From NCBI GenBank assembly GCA_011947345.1, contig JAAVTG010000879.1, forward strand, positions 1 through 60,586: a DNA stretch of 60,586 bases. Reading direction: 5' to 3'. Numbering within the stretch: the stretch's first letter is position 1; every line of letters starts with the position of its first letter. Position numbers and translations under genes: made by a program. The notes beneath the pieces were generated by a model, which did no database searches, was not told the DNA's origin, and saw only the letters and a list, made by a program, of their open reading frames with translations. This document shows, piece by piece, positions 25,864-38,300 of the stretch. Origin of the DNA: Phytophthora quininea (taxonomy: Eukaryota; Oomycota; Peronosporomycetes; Peronosporales; Peronosporaceae).

Positions 25864-27094
25864 TTGTTGATCATATCACTAGAGATGTATGTCAGGGCCG
25901 CTAGTGTTGGAAAGTTCTACAGGATCAAGCTGCCACCCGACACTTGCCACCGCAACCAAGGAAATGGAAAGTGGCTGCAGACCACTCTTGGCTTGGCTCA
26001 AACAACCGAATCGGCTTTGACACCTCGTGTTGTTGTGCTCTGCGCAGCATCAACGTGTTGGGGGCAAAACTATGTTGTTCTCAGATCACGGATGGCAATC
26101 CCTCGCGACAATGACGAAGCTGGTCGACGTAGGGATGGAGTAAAGGATCTTATTTGCTCGTAGACGTGAGTCCAGGAGCCGATATCTGATCTGTCAGGGC
26201 CAAATAGCAGTTAGAACGTTGTGTTCTTCTCCATGAGTACGTGTTGAATAGAGTAGAGCATCCCTAGTGTGCGCGGAGATCGGATGACGGGCTGGCACTA
26301 ACCCCGTATCTAGGTGATACCTCTACTCAACGGAGTTTCCCCAACGCCTGGTACTGGAGCTGTCTTCGTCGACGTATCCGACAGGGTTGCCCAAAACATC
26401 AGGATTAAAGTTTGTCGCAGTATTCGAGCTTGTTTGGCATGCAACCCGATGCTGTCGCAGCGCGCTGGGCCGTGGAATAGATCACGCCGCTGTCCTTGGC
26501 AACAACGTGACAGTTGGGATGGCCTTTTAAAGTAGTTCACTGCCCTGGTCACAGCGATCTTAACTTGATCACACTCATCGGCTCGAGTAGCCCTTGCGAA
26601 TTTGTTGGGGGCTGTGGCAGCATGGCGACGAATACCAGAGCAAGAAAAGAAATAGGTAGCGTGGACTGTGGGAATCTGACAACAATAAGGTGTTGGTGGA
26701 AAGCGCGTCAAAACATGAGCTTTGTATCTTGTTAAGATCGGAGCCGGACCGAAATAGATGGCACCGTTAGCAGCCAATCAGACTTGCTTGCACAGATAGC
26801 AATGACACGGGAAGAAACTCAATCTCAATACCATCACCGAGAACTTCGCCCCCTCAAAAAAGTCAGTGTCTTCAGACCTGCCTCTCTCGAATAGCCACAC
26901 CGCTTTCGCGACTGAAGTCGTCGTGTACTCAACAACAACTTATGGAACCAAAAGCCTTTAAAAATGTGTACATTCACAAAATAACCTTAGGTGAAACCTT
27001 ATTTTTAACGCAGCAGCTTGCCGTAAATATTAAGCGGCGGTGACGCGCTGCAGCATTTCTTGGTGTGTGCGCGGCGACAACATGTCCTCGGTTT
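25864..27094. other. Non-coding stretch between the element island and the ANKRD13 gene
   Basis: Open frames at 25864-26163 (plus) and 26777-26310 (minus) have no recognisable domain. The minus strand around 26500-26400 holds a protein-like scrap (VVAKDSGVIYSTAQRAATA), suggesting another eroded coding copy. The last part must include the 3' untranslated region of the ANKRD13-type gene, whose stop is at 27095. No clear polyadenylation signal was identified. Confidence 0.3.
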
Positions 27095-29194
27095 TCACCG
27101 TGTAGTTGCTTGGAACGGCAAACAAGTTGTGGTCCGAGTTTGCAGTTCCATTCGATCGAAACGGAAAGTTGCAGAGACCGATGGCACCAATGGGAAGCAA
27201 AACTGAACGGGGAACCCCTCCGCCGGAGCCTAGCAGCAAGTACACGTTAATTCAATACCCATTTTCAAGACGCAACACTAGACAGTCGTACCGCAGAGAA
27301 GAACTTCAGCACGCTCTCAAATGCACTCGTCGTCTTGGACAGCACTTCAATCACCGGGAGAAACTCCGACACCTGCATCAAGGCAAAATCAGTCCACGAA
27401 TGTCAGTCGGCTGATTTTTTGTTTTTCATTCTCCAGTGCTCACGCTGAAGGGGAACTTGTCGCTCATATAGACCGTCGCAGGGAACGATTTCGTGAGTTT
27501 GCGGCATGAAGGCTGTGCGTGCACCATGATGCGACGACGTGGTCGTAAATGTCGCAGCGATGGCAGCAAACTATCGATCGAGACGCCAAACCAGGTTTCA
27601 AATGTCATCTCCTCCTCTTTCGCTTTCGATTGTGATTCCCAGTCTTCGGTATCAGCGGCATCTTTGTCGTCGTCAACCTCCGGACGGATAGCAAACCGCA
27701 GCTTCTTGGCTCTAGCAATAGAGTACGAGTTGTCCCACGTGAAGACAACTGTGCCGGCACTTAGCGTCTCAAATTCCCCGTGCTGTTCCTTTTCATGTGC
27801 TTTAGTACGCTGTAAAGGGACGATATCATCCCATTCCTCGCCGTTGTTCTCCTCAAGAAAACGTACACCAAAGCTGATGTCATATTTCTCAGTGGAAAAT
27901 GTCCACGTCAGCGCTTCACCTTTCATCAGTTCCATGGACACGGTATGGCGTGCACCTGGGTCAATTACCAGCTCTGTGGAATGATCGACTATTGCAGTTG
28001 CATCTCTCAACAAGTCGAGCGCGTCTCGGGTGGATGACTACAATAATCTATCAGCTTAGACGTCATGAAAAAATAATCTCAAGATGACAGCAAACGTACA
28101 TCGTGCGTAGCGGAAGCAGGAGCCTGGTGCTTGGGATTCTGAGGGCAACGGTACCGAAGAGAGGCTTCAACACCGCTCATATCAAAAACTCGGGCATCTT
28201 TCCAGCAACCAATGCTCTGGCGCTGCTGAGCTGATGAAAACCAAGCGTGCTTTTCCTCGAACATAGCTTGGGTTGCATCGAAATCGGTCGTGACGATCGA
28301 AGTGGTCATCAAAAAGTGAACTGTTTGATCCAGATCTGCGTCTGCCAGCTTCGCATTCATCGCCAACAGATCGGTGCACGTTTGCTCTTCATTGTCCAAG
28401 CAGAGAAACTTTCTCTGTGACCCCAGCAGTAGGAACGAGAGATTTCCTCGCAGCCACGACCCGTGGCTAAACCCCACCAAGGAGATGTCAAAGCGAATAT
28501 CTTGGCCTGCTTTCCAAATCCTTACGGTATCCGACGGAAGCCAACGAGAGAGACCTGGGAACCACGTGGACACATCGACGTGCACCTCGCAGTAAAAGTC
28601 GGGAACTTGAGCCAATCGAGGACAGATGTCGTCGATTTTCTTTTGAAGTAGTGCGGGCGATTGCTCTTTCTCTGCGGAAGGACAACAGTAAGTTAATAAA
28701 GAGCACTACCACTTCGTAGTAAAGGACTTTACTTCTAACATTCACCTCGTCGAACTAGCAGACGCAAAAGCTCTTCATTTTCCGCTGCCACGGCCTGGTG
28801 AATGGTTTTCCAGCCTTCCAGGTCCCGCGAGCGCACGCGAGCTCCAGCATCCTGGAAGAAAAGATGTGGTTTAGTCTCACCCATCATCAGTCTGGGTTAT
28901 CCTCCTTACCAATAAGGCCTTCACGATCGAGGTGGAGTTCCGATGAGCGAACTTGAGGGCCAAGTGCAGGGCACGGTTGCCACGCGAGTCTCGTGTCTCC
29001 AACGCATCCTGTCCTCCAACCTTGAGAACGTCACGGATCTGCTGAAGGTTTCCATTCTTCAGCCAAGGTACACATGTAAGTATCGGCTTCTCCTCCACGC
29101 TGTTGCGCATCAAGCATGGGCCACTTACCCAGAGCGCGATGTGGAGTGGAGTGGGCATCGAAGCAGGAGAGACTGAGCTGTTAGTATCCGCCAT
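27095..29194 (-). CDS. ANKRD13-family protein with inserted GOLD domain, seven exons, intact
   Basis: Exons by position are 29194-29129, 29056-28910, 28851-28746, 28671-28100, 28037-27444, 27372-27292 and 27229-27095. All introns are GT-AG (72, 58, 74, 62, 71, 62 nt), and the joined frame is 566 residues with no break. The N-terminus has ankyrin repeats (PLHIALWNGNLQQIRDVL; GNRALHLALKFAHR; DLEGWKTIHQAVAAENEEL). Exon 4 opens the GPCR-chaperone/ANKRD13 domain: CPRLAQVPDFYCEV, LPSDTVRIWKAG, ISLVGFSHGSWLRGN. Exon 5 carries a GOLD-like beta sandwich (VSMELMKGEALTWTFS; VVFTWDNSYSIARAKKLRF). The family end follows (FPATVYMSDKFPFS; EGFPVQFCFPLVPSVSATF). Human ANKRD13 proteins bind ubiquitinated membrane cargo or act as chaperones for receptors. 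A role in membrane-protein trafficking is inferred. The start ATG lies 13 bases after the stop of the upstream gene. Confidence 0.88.
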
Positions 29195-29207
29195 GGTCGG
29201 CGCAAAA

Positions 29208-32200
29208 TCAGCAATAAAACCTGCAACGTTCGGGTCTTTCTGGGAAAGGCCATCCTGTCACATCGAAATCGCTAGCTTCGACCTTTTTGGTGGCTTCGGA
29301 GGGCTTCTTGCCTCTTAGTTGCTGAGTGTTGCTCCACGTCAGCTTCATCTCGTACGTGCTAATACGGTGGTCCGATGCAGAACGCTCTAGACTCTGGCTC
29401 ACCTCGTCGATCCGTCTGGACTCGTTTCGTATTTCAGCATCGTGAAAATCGTTTAGAGTTTTCTGCCGTAGCAGCGACCGCCGGCCTTTGCGCATGACGT
29501 GGATAACGTCGTAGACCGACGATGAGTCTGAATTTGGTGCTGCGCACCGTGGCTTTGTTGGGAAACTACTTGCTGGTAACGACGCCGATGGTGCGAGTCT
29601 TCTGGTCACGTGCTTCTCTTCGTCTTTTCGTCGACGCTGCAATACATGAAACCTCTGCTGGCATAAGCGCAAGATAAGGTCGAGGTCCTGGGTACGAATA
29701 TCGCTCTGGAGCTATCCACTCATCAGCACGTGAGTGTTTCGTTTGGCAAATACTACGATATGATCGAGCACGATTTACCTCTTCAAAGTCTGTAAATCCG
29801 TGCTGGGCGAACGAGTCCTCCACTCCGGGGTAGACCGCTGCGTAGAAAACCCAAATTCTAAGCCGTCAGCACAATATCAAAACAATTTTAATGACAGACT
29901 ACTTACTTAGTTGCAGCAGTTGTTGAAGCTCTCGTGTGACGAAATGCTCCGTGGTCAGGATCTCTTCCGACACACCAACAAGTCGCTGCAATTTGTTACG
30001 GGCCTCCTCTGCCTCTGTCGTCAACGCGAGGGCTCTTCCAATCCATTTTGGCCGATGAACTCTAGCTGGTATGCACGATTCGAAGCTGTAATGTTAATAT
30101 ATTCGGTGAACGCTTCAATGGAGTGCACCAAATGCCTCGACGATAGCTCCTAGCACACACAAGCACATTAGCTACTGCATGGGTGAAACGATTCGCGGGG
30201 AACTTACCTCCAGAAGCAAGCTGTATGTCTTAATCACATCCTTCTTCCTCTCCACGAGTGCTTTGGTCTCATTACCAAGCAGCATCTCCTTCATCCGGCG
30301 CTCGTCCGGCACATACTGCAACGCCTCACCAATTTCCAGATAGCGCTGGGCATCAAAATCCAAGAGTAAGAACACGGTCAGTCATGACAACTCAACACCA
30401 ACCAACCTTAATTGTCGAATGCCATAGGCAAAGATTTTGTATTGGAGCGTCGAGACAGGAGCGCCAAGCACAAAATTGATCGCTTAGTATATCCAGCGTT
30501 TCGTGAGGGTTGGCACTAGATGATGCGACAGTCTTTCGTGTACGCAGAGTGGAAACAACTGCGCACTGCGGTAACCAAATCATAAGTGTAAGCCCTGTCA
30601 TCCGGTCACGAAAAACAAAATGCTCTTACCTCGATGAAAACGAAATCGGCGTTTTTACGTGGTTCAGGTCTTCTGGAAACGAACACCCTTTTGCTTGTTC
30701 ACCTGACGTGTGACCAGTCTTCCATAGACCCCTTGGATACTTCACGACGCAAAACCGACCACCAGCAGGATCCGTAGGCATTAGCGTGTTCAGTGCATCC
30801 GAGTGCGCCAAGCTCACTAACAGTTCTCTGGCATCTGTGCAAGGGGCCTCCTCTTGCGACAAATTATGACGTCCACGGGCCACGTAAATTAAAAGCAGCT
30901 CGTGAATATCACGATTAGTCAGCGGTTGCATACAAACGGGTGCTGACCCGCTCTTGAGATCGCTACTGACTGGGACGAATAATGTTGAAAGGCATCCTTC
31001 GCCGAAGAGATCAGTTGGATATCTGTCCGCAGGTAAAACTCAAGCATGTTAGTATCAAGTATTGAGTTTGAATAAACGCTTTCTCGTACGCTTTCTTCAG
31101 CATTTCGGCATCATGCGGTGGAAACAGTGGTAGGAAGTTTTGGCATAATAAATTGTCTGCACCAGCTGGAGCACCGTTGCACGAGCGAACACCTTGTAGC
31201 CTTGATCACTTTGGTGGGTTATATCGCTCGCTTCACACCTGCTGCGATCGCGGGAGATTTGGCACAGAGCGAAGATCGTATCACACGAATACATTCCCTT
31301 TTCATCTCGGCCTCGCTCCAGTATCGAACTCATTTTGCGTAGCGAGCGTCGAGCAGAGGCCAGTGCTTCGCACGATACCGATGTATCTTCCATCGCAGCA
31401 CTAGTGGCATAATTCTGCATCACTGCCGCAAAATTCTGCTCATACTCGGACGTGTTGAAATAAATGTTTGAATCCGCAGTCCATATACTGCATGCGTCAG
31501 TCTTCGAGCACGGAGAATTTGGCGAATGGAGCATCCAACGGATATACGACGAACTCAGCGGGACATCGCAGGCTGTACAAGGGAATTGCAGTGTGCTCTC
31601 CCTAACTGTCGAAGTTCTGAGCACTGTCCGCGGATTGTTGAGTAAAAAGGCAAGATAGGAGGTTGATGGTGGTGTATCCGTCGAGTCGAGGATGATAGCG
31701 CCAAAGTAGGTGCTGCCACTGACCGACGCGACTTTGAATTGCTTGACATCTGTACTATGAGTTCACTCCATAGGTCCGATGTTGAATCTCCGAAGCGAAG
31801 TGAAGGTGGAGACTTGTTTTTTCTGGCGCACGTCGCGCCGGTACATTCCTTGATAAGGAGATGACGGATCGTATTTCCAACGATTGGTTGTTTTCCAATG
31901 CAGGTCCATGGTCCTCGAGAACTTTCTGCAATGCACTTTTCACAGACAGTTTCCTAGCGTCCTCGATCGTGTTGCTATTGGTGCTTGTTGGATCCGTAAG
32001 CAGGGAAGCTTGGATATTGTTTCGACCTTCCAGCTGCAGTCGAGAGAGAAAGAGCCGCCATTCCGAATCCCGCACCAGCTTGTCCACCTGCCAGTCAAAA
32101 TCAAATGACCCTTTAGTCAGCACCTACCCAATGCGACTCCACGAGTCCCCATACCAACATTTACCCTACTTTCAGACTCCCCGACAGTGTCCGTTGCAAT

Positions 32201-32340
32201 GCACTCCATCCGATCCACTGCCTTCTTCATCTCGCCAACGCATTCGAAAAACAGTGTCTTGTCCAATGCACACAGTCAGCTAGCTATACATCTCGAATGG
32301 TCCACAATGTCTAGTCTTACCTGCAACCGGGACGTGGCTC
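29208..32340 (-). CDS. Unrecognised multi-exon gene between ANKRD13 and channel C
   Basis: I do not recognise this protein. Spliced coding text is clear in several blocks. An exon at 32257-32165 (TLFFECVGEMKKAVDRM) is bounded by GT-AG introns 32320-32258 and 32164-32088, with phases that fit its neighbours. The next exon, from 32087, reads VDKLVRDSEWRLFLSRLQLE. Further blocks lie near 31700-31300 (YIRWMLHSPNSPCSK; YATSAAMEDTSVS; ALASARRSLRKMSSIL), 31130-30760 (NRDIHELLLIYVARGRHN), 30570-30400 (FCAWRSCLDAPIQNLCLW), 30370-30200 (QRYLEIGEALQYVPDERR) and 29830-29700 (SFAQHGFTDFEEVNRARS). The last block ends at the stop at 29208. It looks soluble, with charged helices. The true start is unclear: its first exon may lie inside the tail of the channel C frame. 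It may also be more than one gene. Confidence 0.5.
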
Positions 32341-35300
32341 TTGTATGGATCTCCGTCACATACTGCCGAAATTTGTCGTTGTCGACTGACGCTTCTTGGA
32401 TGACTACTTCGCACTCGCGGGCGATAACGACACCGAGTCGTTCCGAGTGTGTCCGTTTCGTCCCGCAAGCTCTTCTGAGTTCGACACGCTTGCGTCGCAG
32501 CTTCTGCAATTTCCCCGTCCAAACCTGTTGTCGAAGAGTGTTCTTCATGTTTTGATCGGCCGCTACCATAGTCGCCAGTAGAGCGTCGGTGGGAGACAAG
32601 AACTCTTGCAGACCGCCATGTAGTAGCGGTGAGTGCTTTGGGGCCTTGTTTGGGCCATGTCCCGGCAGCGAGCGGATCGCTAGACGATTGCGCAGGGCAT
32701 CGAAGAGAGCGCCGCTCGACGGCTCCATATCTCGATCGGATGGCGACTCTACACTGGCATGTGGCAACAATACTTTCGATTGCTGTTTATTACGAGTGCA
32801 TACTTTTTGGCCCAGGCCAAGTTCTCTACTAACCCATTTTCGGGCTCCTGTCCTGCAATTGGTGATGACCTCTTTGGTTTCTTCCGGATTCATGGCCTGT
32901 AGTTGTGCCAGCATTTCCATCGTTGACTTGTACACGAACGTGTATGGCACCTCGTTTTCAATGTTTTGAAGGCTGACGTGCTCGAGATTGCTAGCAGTAG
33001 GTCGACGTGCAACAACCGAAGAGGTGGTGGATTCCGATCGTTTACTAACAACATGGTTTCTTTGAGCAGCCGAGGAGTTTTGCGGCACTGGTTTGGTCCA
33101 CGACAATTTGTTGCGCTTTCGGTACCCTGGAAAGTCCTGCAAAAGCCGCTCGTACGGTTCGTGGTCCAGACGATACAGTTCGACGATGCAGAGAGCCATG
33201 CAAGTCTCCAGTCTTGATATCCCGTACAGTAATGAAAGCTCGCCGAAAAACTCGCCGCGTTCGCGAATGGATTCACTGGCATCCACCGTGACCATGACTC
33301 GCCCTTGCGCGATAAAGTACATGCTGCAGTCCATGTCTCCTTTGGTCACCACTTCTTCCCCTTCGGAGCATACAACATACTCCAAGCACACGAGTAATCC
33401 ACGCAAGAAGTTTTCATCTAGGCTGTGAAACACACGAACTTGAGCTGCAAAGTCTCGTTGCGTTGCAAAAACTACGTCTTCGTACAATGCGCGGGATACC
33501 CTCTCGACTGAGGCGAACTCTGACTTACCGTGGTGGCGTTTCCACATTCGAGCGTAGTAGGCTTTGATCTGTCGTCGAAGTCCTTTCGGTACGTCATTCA
33601 ATAGCAGGAAATGCTGCACCTCAGCTAAACTCTGTTCGAAATCCGCTTCTTGTTTGCCGGTCGCGTTGAACCATTCTCCTTGAGCACCGACTAGAGCGCC
33701 GTAGATGTAGATGCTCCAAAACGTGATGGCAATCTCGACGATCATCTCCAGCGGATTCATAGACAAAATGTCGCCGTAAAAGAGCGTTGAAATGCACTCG
33801 ACCGAAAACAGGACGGACCGCAAGTACTTTCGCCCTAACGAGACTAGATCCAGTGAGAAATGAGAAGCCGTCGCTTGGAGCATACGAGAAGATTCTGCTG
33901 CGGTAGTGGCGGGAATATAAATCAACATACCCGACGTTGACAACCACGATACCTCGTAATGCCAAAGACCAAACTCACTTGTCATGAACCAAATGCAGGC
34001 CAATAGATGGCCTGTTGCGAGATACGACGCCAATGCACGTAGAAAATAAAGATGTTCTTCTTTTGCTGGCAACTTCAAGTCGTGAACAATATACTGGAAA
34101 AGTTGCTCCGATAGAGACTGAATTCGTAGTGACATCAGCATCCGGTTTATTCGTAGCAGCCACCTGGTCGACCACCACGACGCAAAAGCTTCGTCTATTG
34201 TCGATGGCACGTTGAAGACGGGTAGCCGAATGTGATACGAGAAAAGCAGTATCTCCAGTGGCAATAGGGCCAAAATATCAATTCGCAGGTCCGAGTTAAA
34301 GTGTAGCTTCTTCCACAGACTACTAGTTGTTGTCGATGAATGTTTTCTACTCGAATTCAATGAGATTCCGCGGATCTTGTAAATGATGTCAGACAAGCAC
34401 GTTACGTCCAACAACCACTCGAACCCCGACCAGTAATGGAGCATCATACTCGGCATTTCCGAAAGTTCATGCGAAAAGCAAATCTTGAAGGGGGTCACAG
34501 TCAAGTGGTAAACCGATACCAGCAGCATGCAGAGATCCCAGAGCTTCCCCAATCTCTTTAGACGGGCCAGGAAGGCTGCTGACTCAAGGTTGGAAATGGC
34601 ATCGCGCACCGCTTGCTGACTGGGCAGGCTAAGTTGTGTCGAGTCAGCGACCGCCAGTCGTCGGTTGCTGTAGCCTCGTTGATTGGAGAACAGTATCTGC
34701 TGGCGTAGAGGTAGCGGAGATATTTGTCCTTTGTCACCACGTGAGCCTCCTCGCCAAAACAAACGTTTTACTATAGGTATCAACCCCCACTGCCAGTTAC
34801 CTTTCCAACGAGAATACCGATGATACAATTGTAGTTGTGTCGCGTACTGCGGGCGTTGACAACGTTGGAGAATTTCAAAGTCAATTCCAGATTGTCCTCG
34901 GCGTTCGTCATCCACTACTAAGTAACATTTTTGTAGTGTCGGGTGTCGTTGAAAAATGCATCGTTAAACAGCGGGAGTGAAGGAGACCGTTGCAGCCGCT
35001 TAGGCTGCTCGATCGTTTGGAACATTTGAAGCTGTCGGGAAACTCCAGTAAAGCTGCTTCTAGCTACCGGAGCGACTTTCACAGTGAAGTGGCCAAGTGC
35101 AGCTTCAGGAATGCCAATGGCACCATTGAACGCGATCGTTCTACGTCTGCTCGCTGACGAAGCCATCTGCATGATAGCAGCACTCCATTTCCTACGAGCT
35201 CGCTCGTCAATTCGAAATGGCCGCAGCTGCCTCATCGTGTAGATCCGCTTTACTACTGGTTTTAACTGCGACGGTCGCGAAGTTCTTTTCGTCTCTGTCG

Positions 35301-38300
35301 GGTCGCCCTCTGAAGGCAAGATATCTCCGCGTAACTTATCAACGACGTGGTGAAGAGCCGCTAGTAGCTTGAAGCGAGCCCAACTTTCGTTTTCCAGATC
35401 GCGAATATCGTCGTCTTTCAGGCTGCCGCAGAGATAATCGTTAATCGGGCTAATATCCACAATGTATTGACGCTGTTGTAAATCACGCGCCTTGGAGTTT
35501 GGAGTGCTGTCTGGAACATTTGCCACACTGCCCCTACCAAAGCACCACACTCTCTTGTTTGTTATGGAACCACCACTAGCTTTAATATTCCCGCTGGAAT
35601 CAATTTGGCGAGAACCATGTCTCGATTCGGACTCTGAAAGAGGTTGGTATAGTGCATTGGTCTTTGCTAGAAGGTATTCCGCTTTCTTTTCAAGAAGCTG
35701 AACCGCTGGAGATACAAACAAGCGGCAAATTTCAGCCTTCGAAAGTCTGCTCGGTGGAGTCGGGGCCCAAACCAAAGCATGAGCAGATTGAGGCTTGTTG
35801 ACTGCAATCGATGATTTTTCGCGTTGAAATAACGAAGAGCCTCTCTTGCCGACTTTCTCCTTGAGTTTCGCCCACAAAGATGTGGGCTTCTGTGTCCTCG
35901 CAACGATCGTATTCTTAGCCCTCTTTGCAATTTGCAGCGACGATTGTTGATATCGCCGTAGCCGAGTGTTAACCCAATTGAGGATAGCATACTGCCCTCG
36001 CTTTTGAATATTGTTATCAGCCGTGTCATCGCAAGGGTGCCAGAGCTCCTGCCAATCCTCTTTTGATACCGATAGTACTTCGCAGGGTGTAGTGGCGCGC
36101 ACGGTTGCTAGTCGTCGTTGATTTGGAAGGAAAAAGCTATTTCACCGAAAAAGCTCCTTCTGTTAGCACAGCCACAGTTACAACCGACTTGGTCCAATAC
36201 GCAGCAGCTAATCCTTTTCGAAGAGCGCATAATCGACTCCCAAAAGTTCCCTCGACAAGAATACTATCTCCAGGAATGAAAAGCTCTGGCTCCAACCGTA
36301 AAGCCAAATTGTTGATCTGCGAGTCGGTGAGGAACTTGACAATGGGTAAGTTTCTGATGGAATAGCCATAAACTTCGAGCGCTACCTGCAACCGAAGATT
36401 AGCAGACAGGTCTTGAACAGTCTCATCCAAATCGGTTCCTTTCGTACGTTCAAACTCCATATGAAAGAAATACGTTACACGTTCCCGAAGAATCGCAGGA
36501 AGTTCGTGCTTTTTAGCAAAACTATCGAAGCTCGCGATACGACTCTTGTATTGTTTAATATCCTTGCCAAGTTCAAGAATGAGTTCGGAAATCTCGCCGA
36601 CGATATGTCCAATGATAAATGTACAACACAAACATGTAAACCCAGTCCACAGTGTGCCGGCGGCATCTCGAGGAACAATTTCGCGACTACCAACAAGAAG
36701 CAAAGTCGTAATCGCCCAGTAGAAACTTTTGCCATAAAGAATTAGAATCGATTCATTGTATTGATGCAGCAAGTGGTCTTGATTCATCCAGCAGTTCTCC
36801 GTATGTACGCACTCGTGCTCCGAGATTAAGAAGAAAATGCAACCAGCGTAATGGGCCACAAGGACAAGGACAATCATCAATTTAACGGGACTCAGAAACG
36901 CCCAGACATTGTGAGACGGAAAGTGCTGCTGAATCTGCACGATCACGTCGTCCAGATACACCCAGAGATCAATACATCGAATGAGTCTAGGCAGCCGACA
37001 GAGACTAGCGGTTAATGACGCGCTAGAATACGGAGTGTATATTGGCAACGAAGCCAACACATCCCATTTAAACTCTAGGTCCCGCAAGTATTGACGGTCG
37101 ATCTCTGCCCTCGTCAATAGGTTATCAATCCCAACTTCAGGGCAGCCAAAGTAATAAAGTTGCAAGTAAATGTCCACCACGAAGCTAACGTCACAACTCA
37201 AGTCGGCGACCCACACCACAGTGTTCACCCAGCTTGTAAAACGCAGGTGAGAATAGAAACAGATTCGAAAATGACAATGATGGCGTTGTACACACTCCAC
37301 AGTGTAATAAATCCACGCCAAACGCTAGTGAATGTGTCGGACATCGCGAGCATACCGTGACCTACGTCTTCTGGGTTGGCAACGAATTTGCCATCCCGTT
37401 GTTGGAAAAGACTAGGAGTTTTGTGTAAATGGGGCTGCAATTTTAGCTTGGAAAAGTTGCTGTTGATCCGATTCAAGACCATTTTCTCTTCGACCAAGAG
37501 AGCTTGAGCCTCTATTCTCATGTCTTTGAGATCATTAGCGAACTTGCGTTGGATGGCGTCAAATTGCTCCCGAGTCATCATCGAAGCGTGAACAAGCGAC
37601 GCAGCAACCAAAGTGCACGGATGAGGTCGCTTCAGCAAGAATTCGCTAACACCATAGCAGTCGCCACCGTGTAGCGCTCGTATCGGCACCTTACGTGCTC
37701 GAAAGAACAGGTTGATCTTGCTGCCGCGCAAAAACACGAAAAATCTCGACACATGTCGCCTTCGATGCAGATCGTCTCTCCATTCTGGTAATTTTTGTGT
37801 CGAAACTTCCCTGTCACTTCTCGAAGAAATTCGATACTGGCCGAATCGAAAAGAGACACACACTTCACTGCCTTGGAGTGCAATAACGCTGAGATCTGGT
37901 AGCAAAGTTTATCTGGCAAGTGGGCCAGCAGCTCCGACTCATACGCTTGTTTGTGGTCGATGTATTGCTGATGGTAAAACTTGCGAATTTCAACGCTCAA
38001 TTTATCGGAGAGACCGGCCCGCTCCATTACTCTGTTCACTATGTTTACACGCTCGATATGATGCCGATTCGACGCCATCATGTTCGAAATCGTGCTAGAC
38101 ATTGCTCCCATTACGCCAAAGTTTATAATTCCACCCACGAAAATCCACAGCGCAGCGAAGTAGCTTTCGGCAGTCGAGTATGCAACGATATCTCCATAGC
38201 CCACACCAGTAAGCGTGACAATCGCCCAATACAAAGCCCGCAGGTAGGCGAATGACCCTATATATGTTGAATCAACGTTGTCGTGCGGAAAGACTACACC

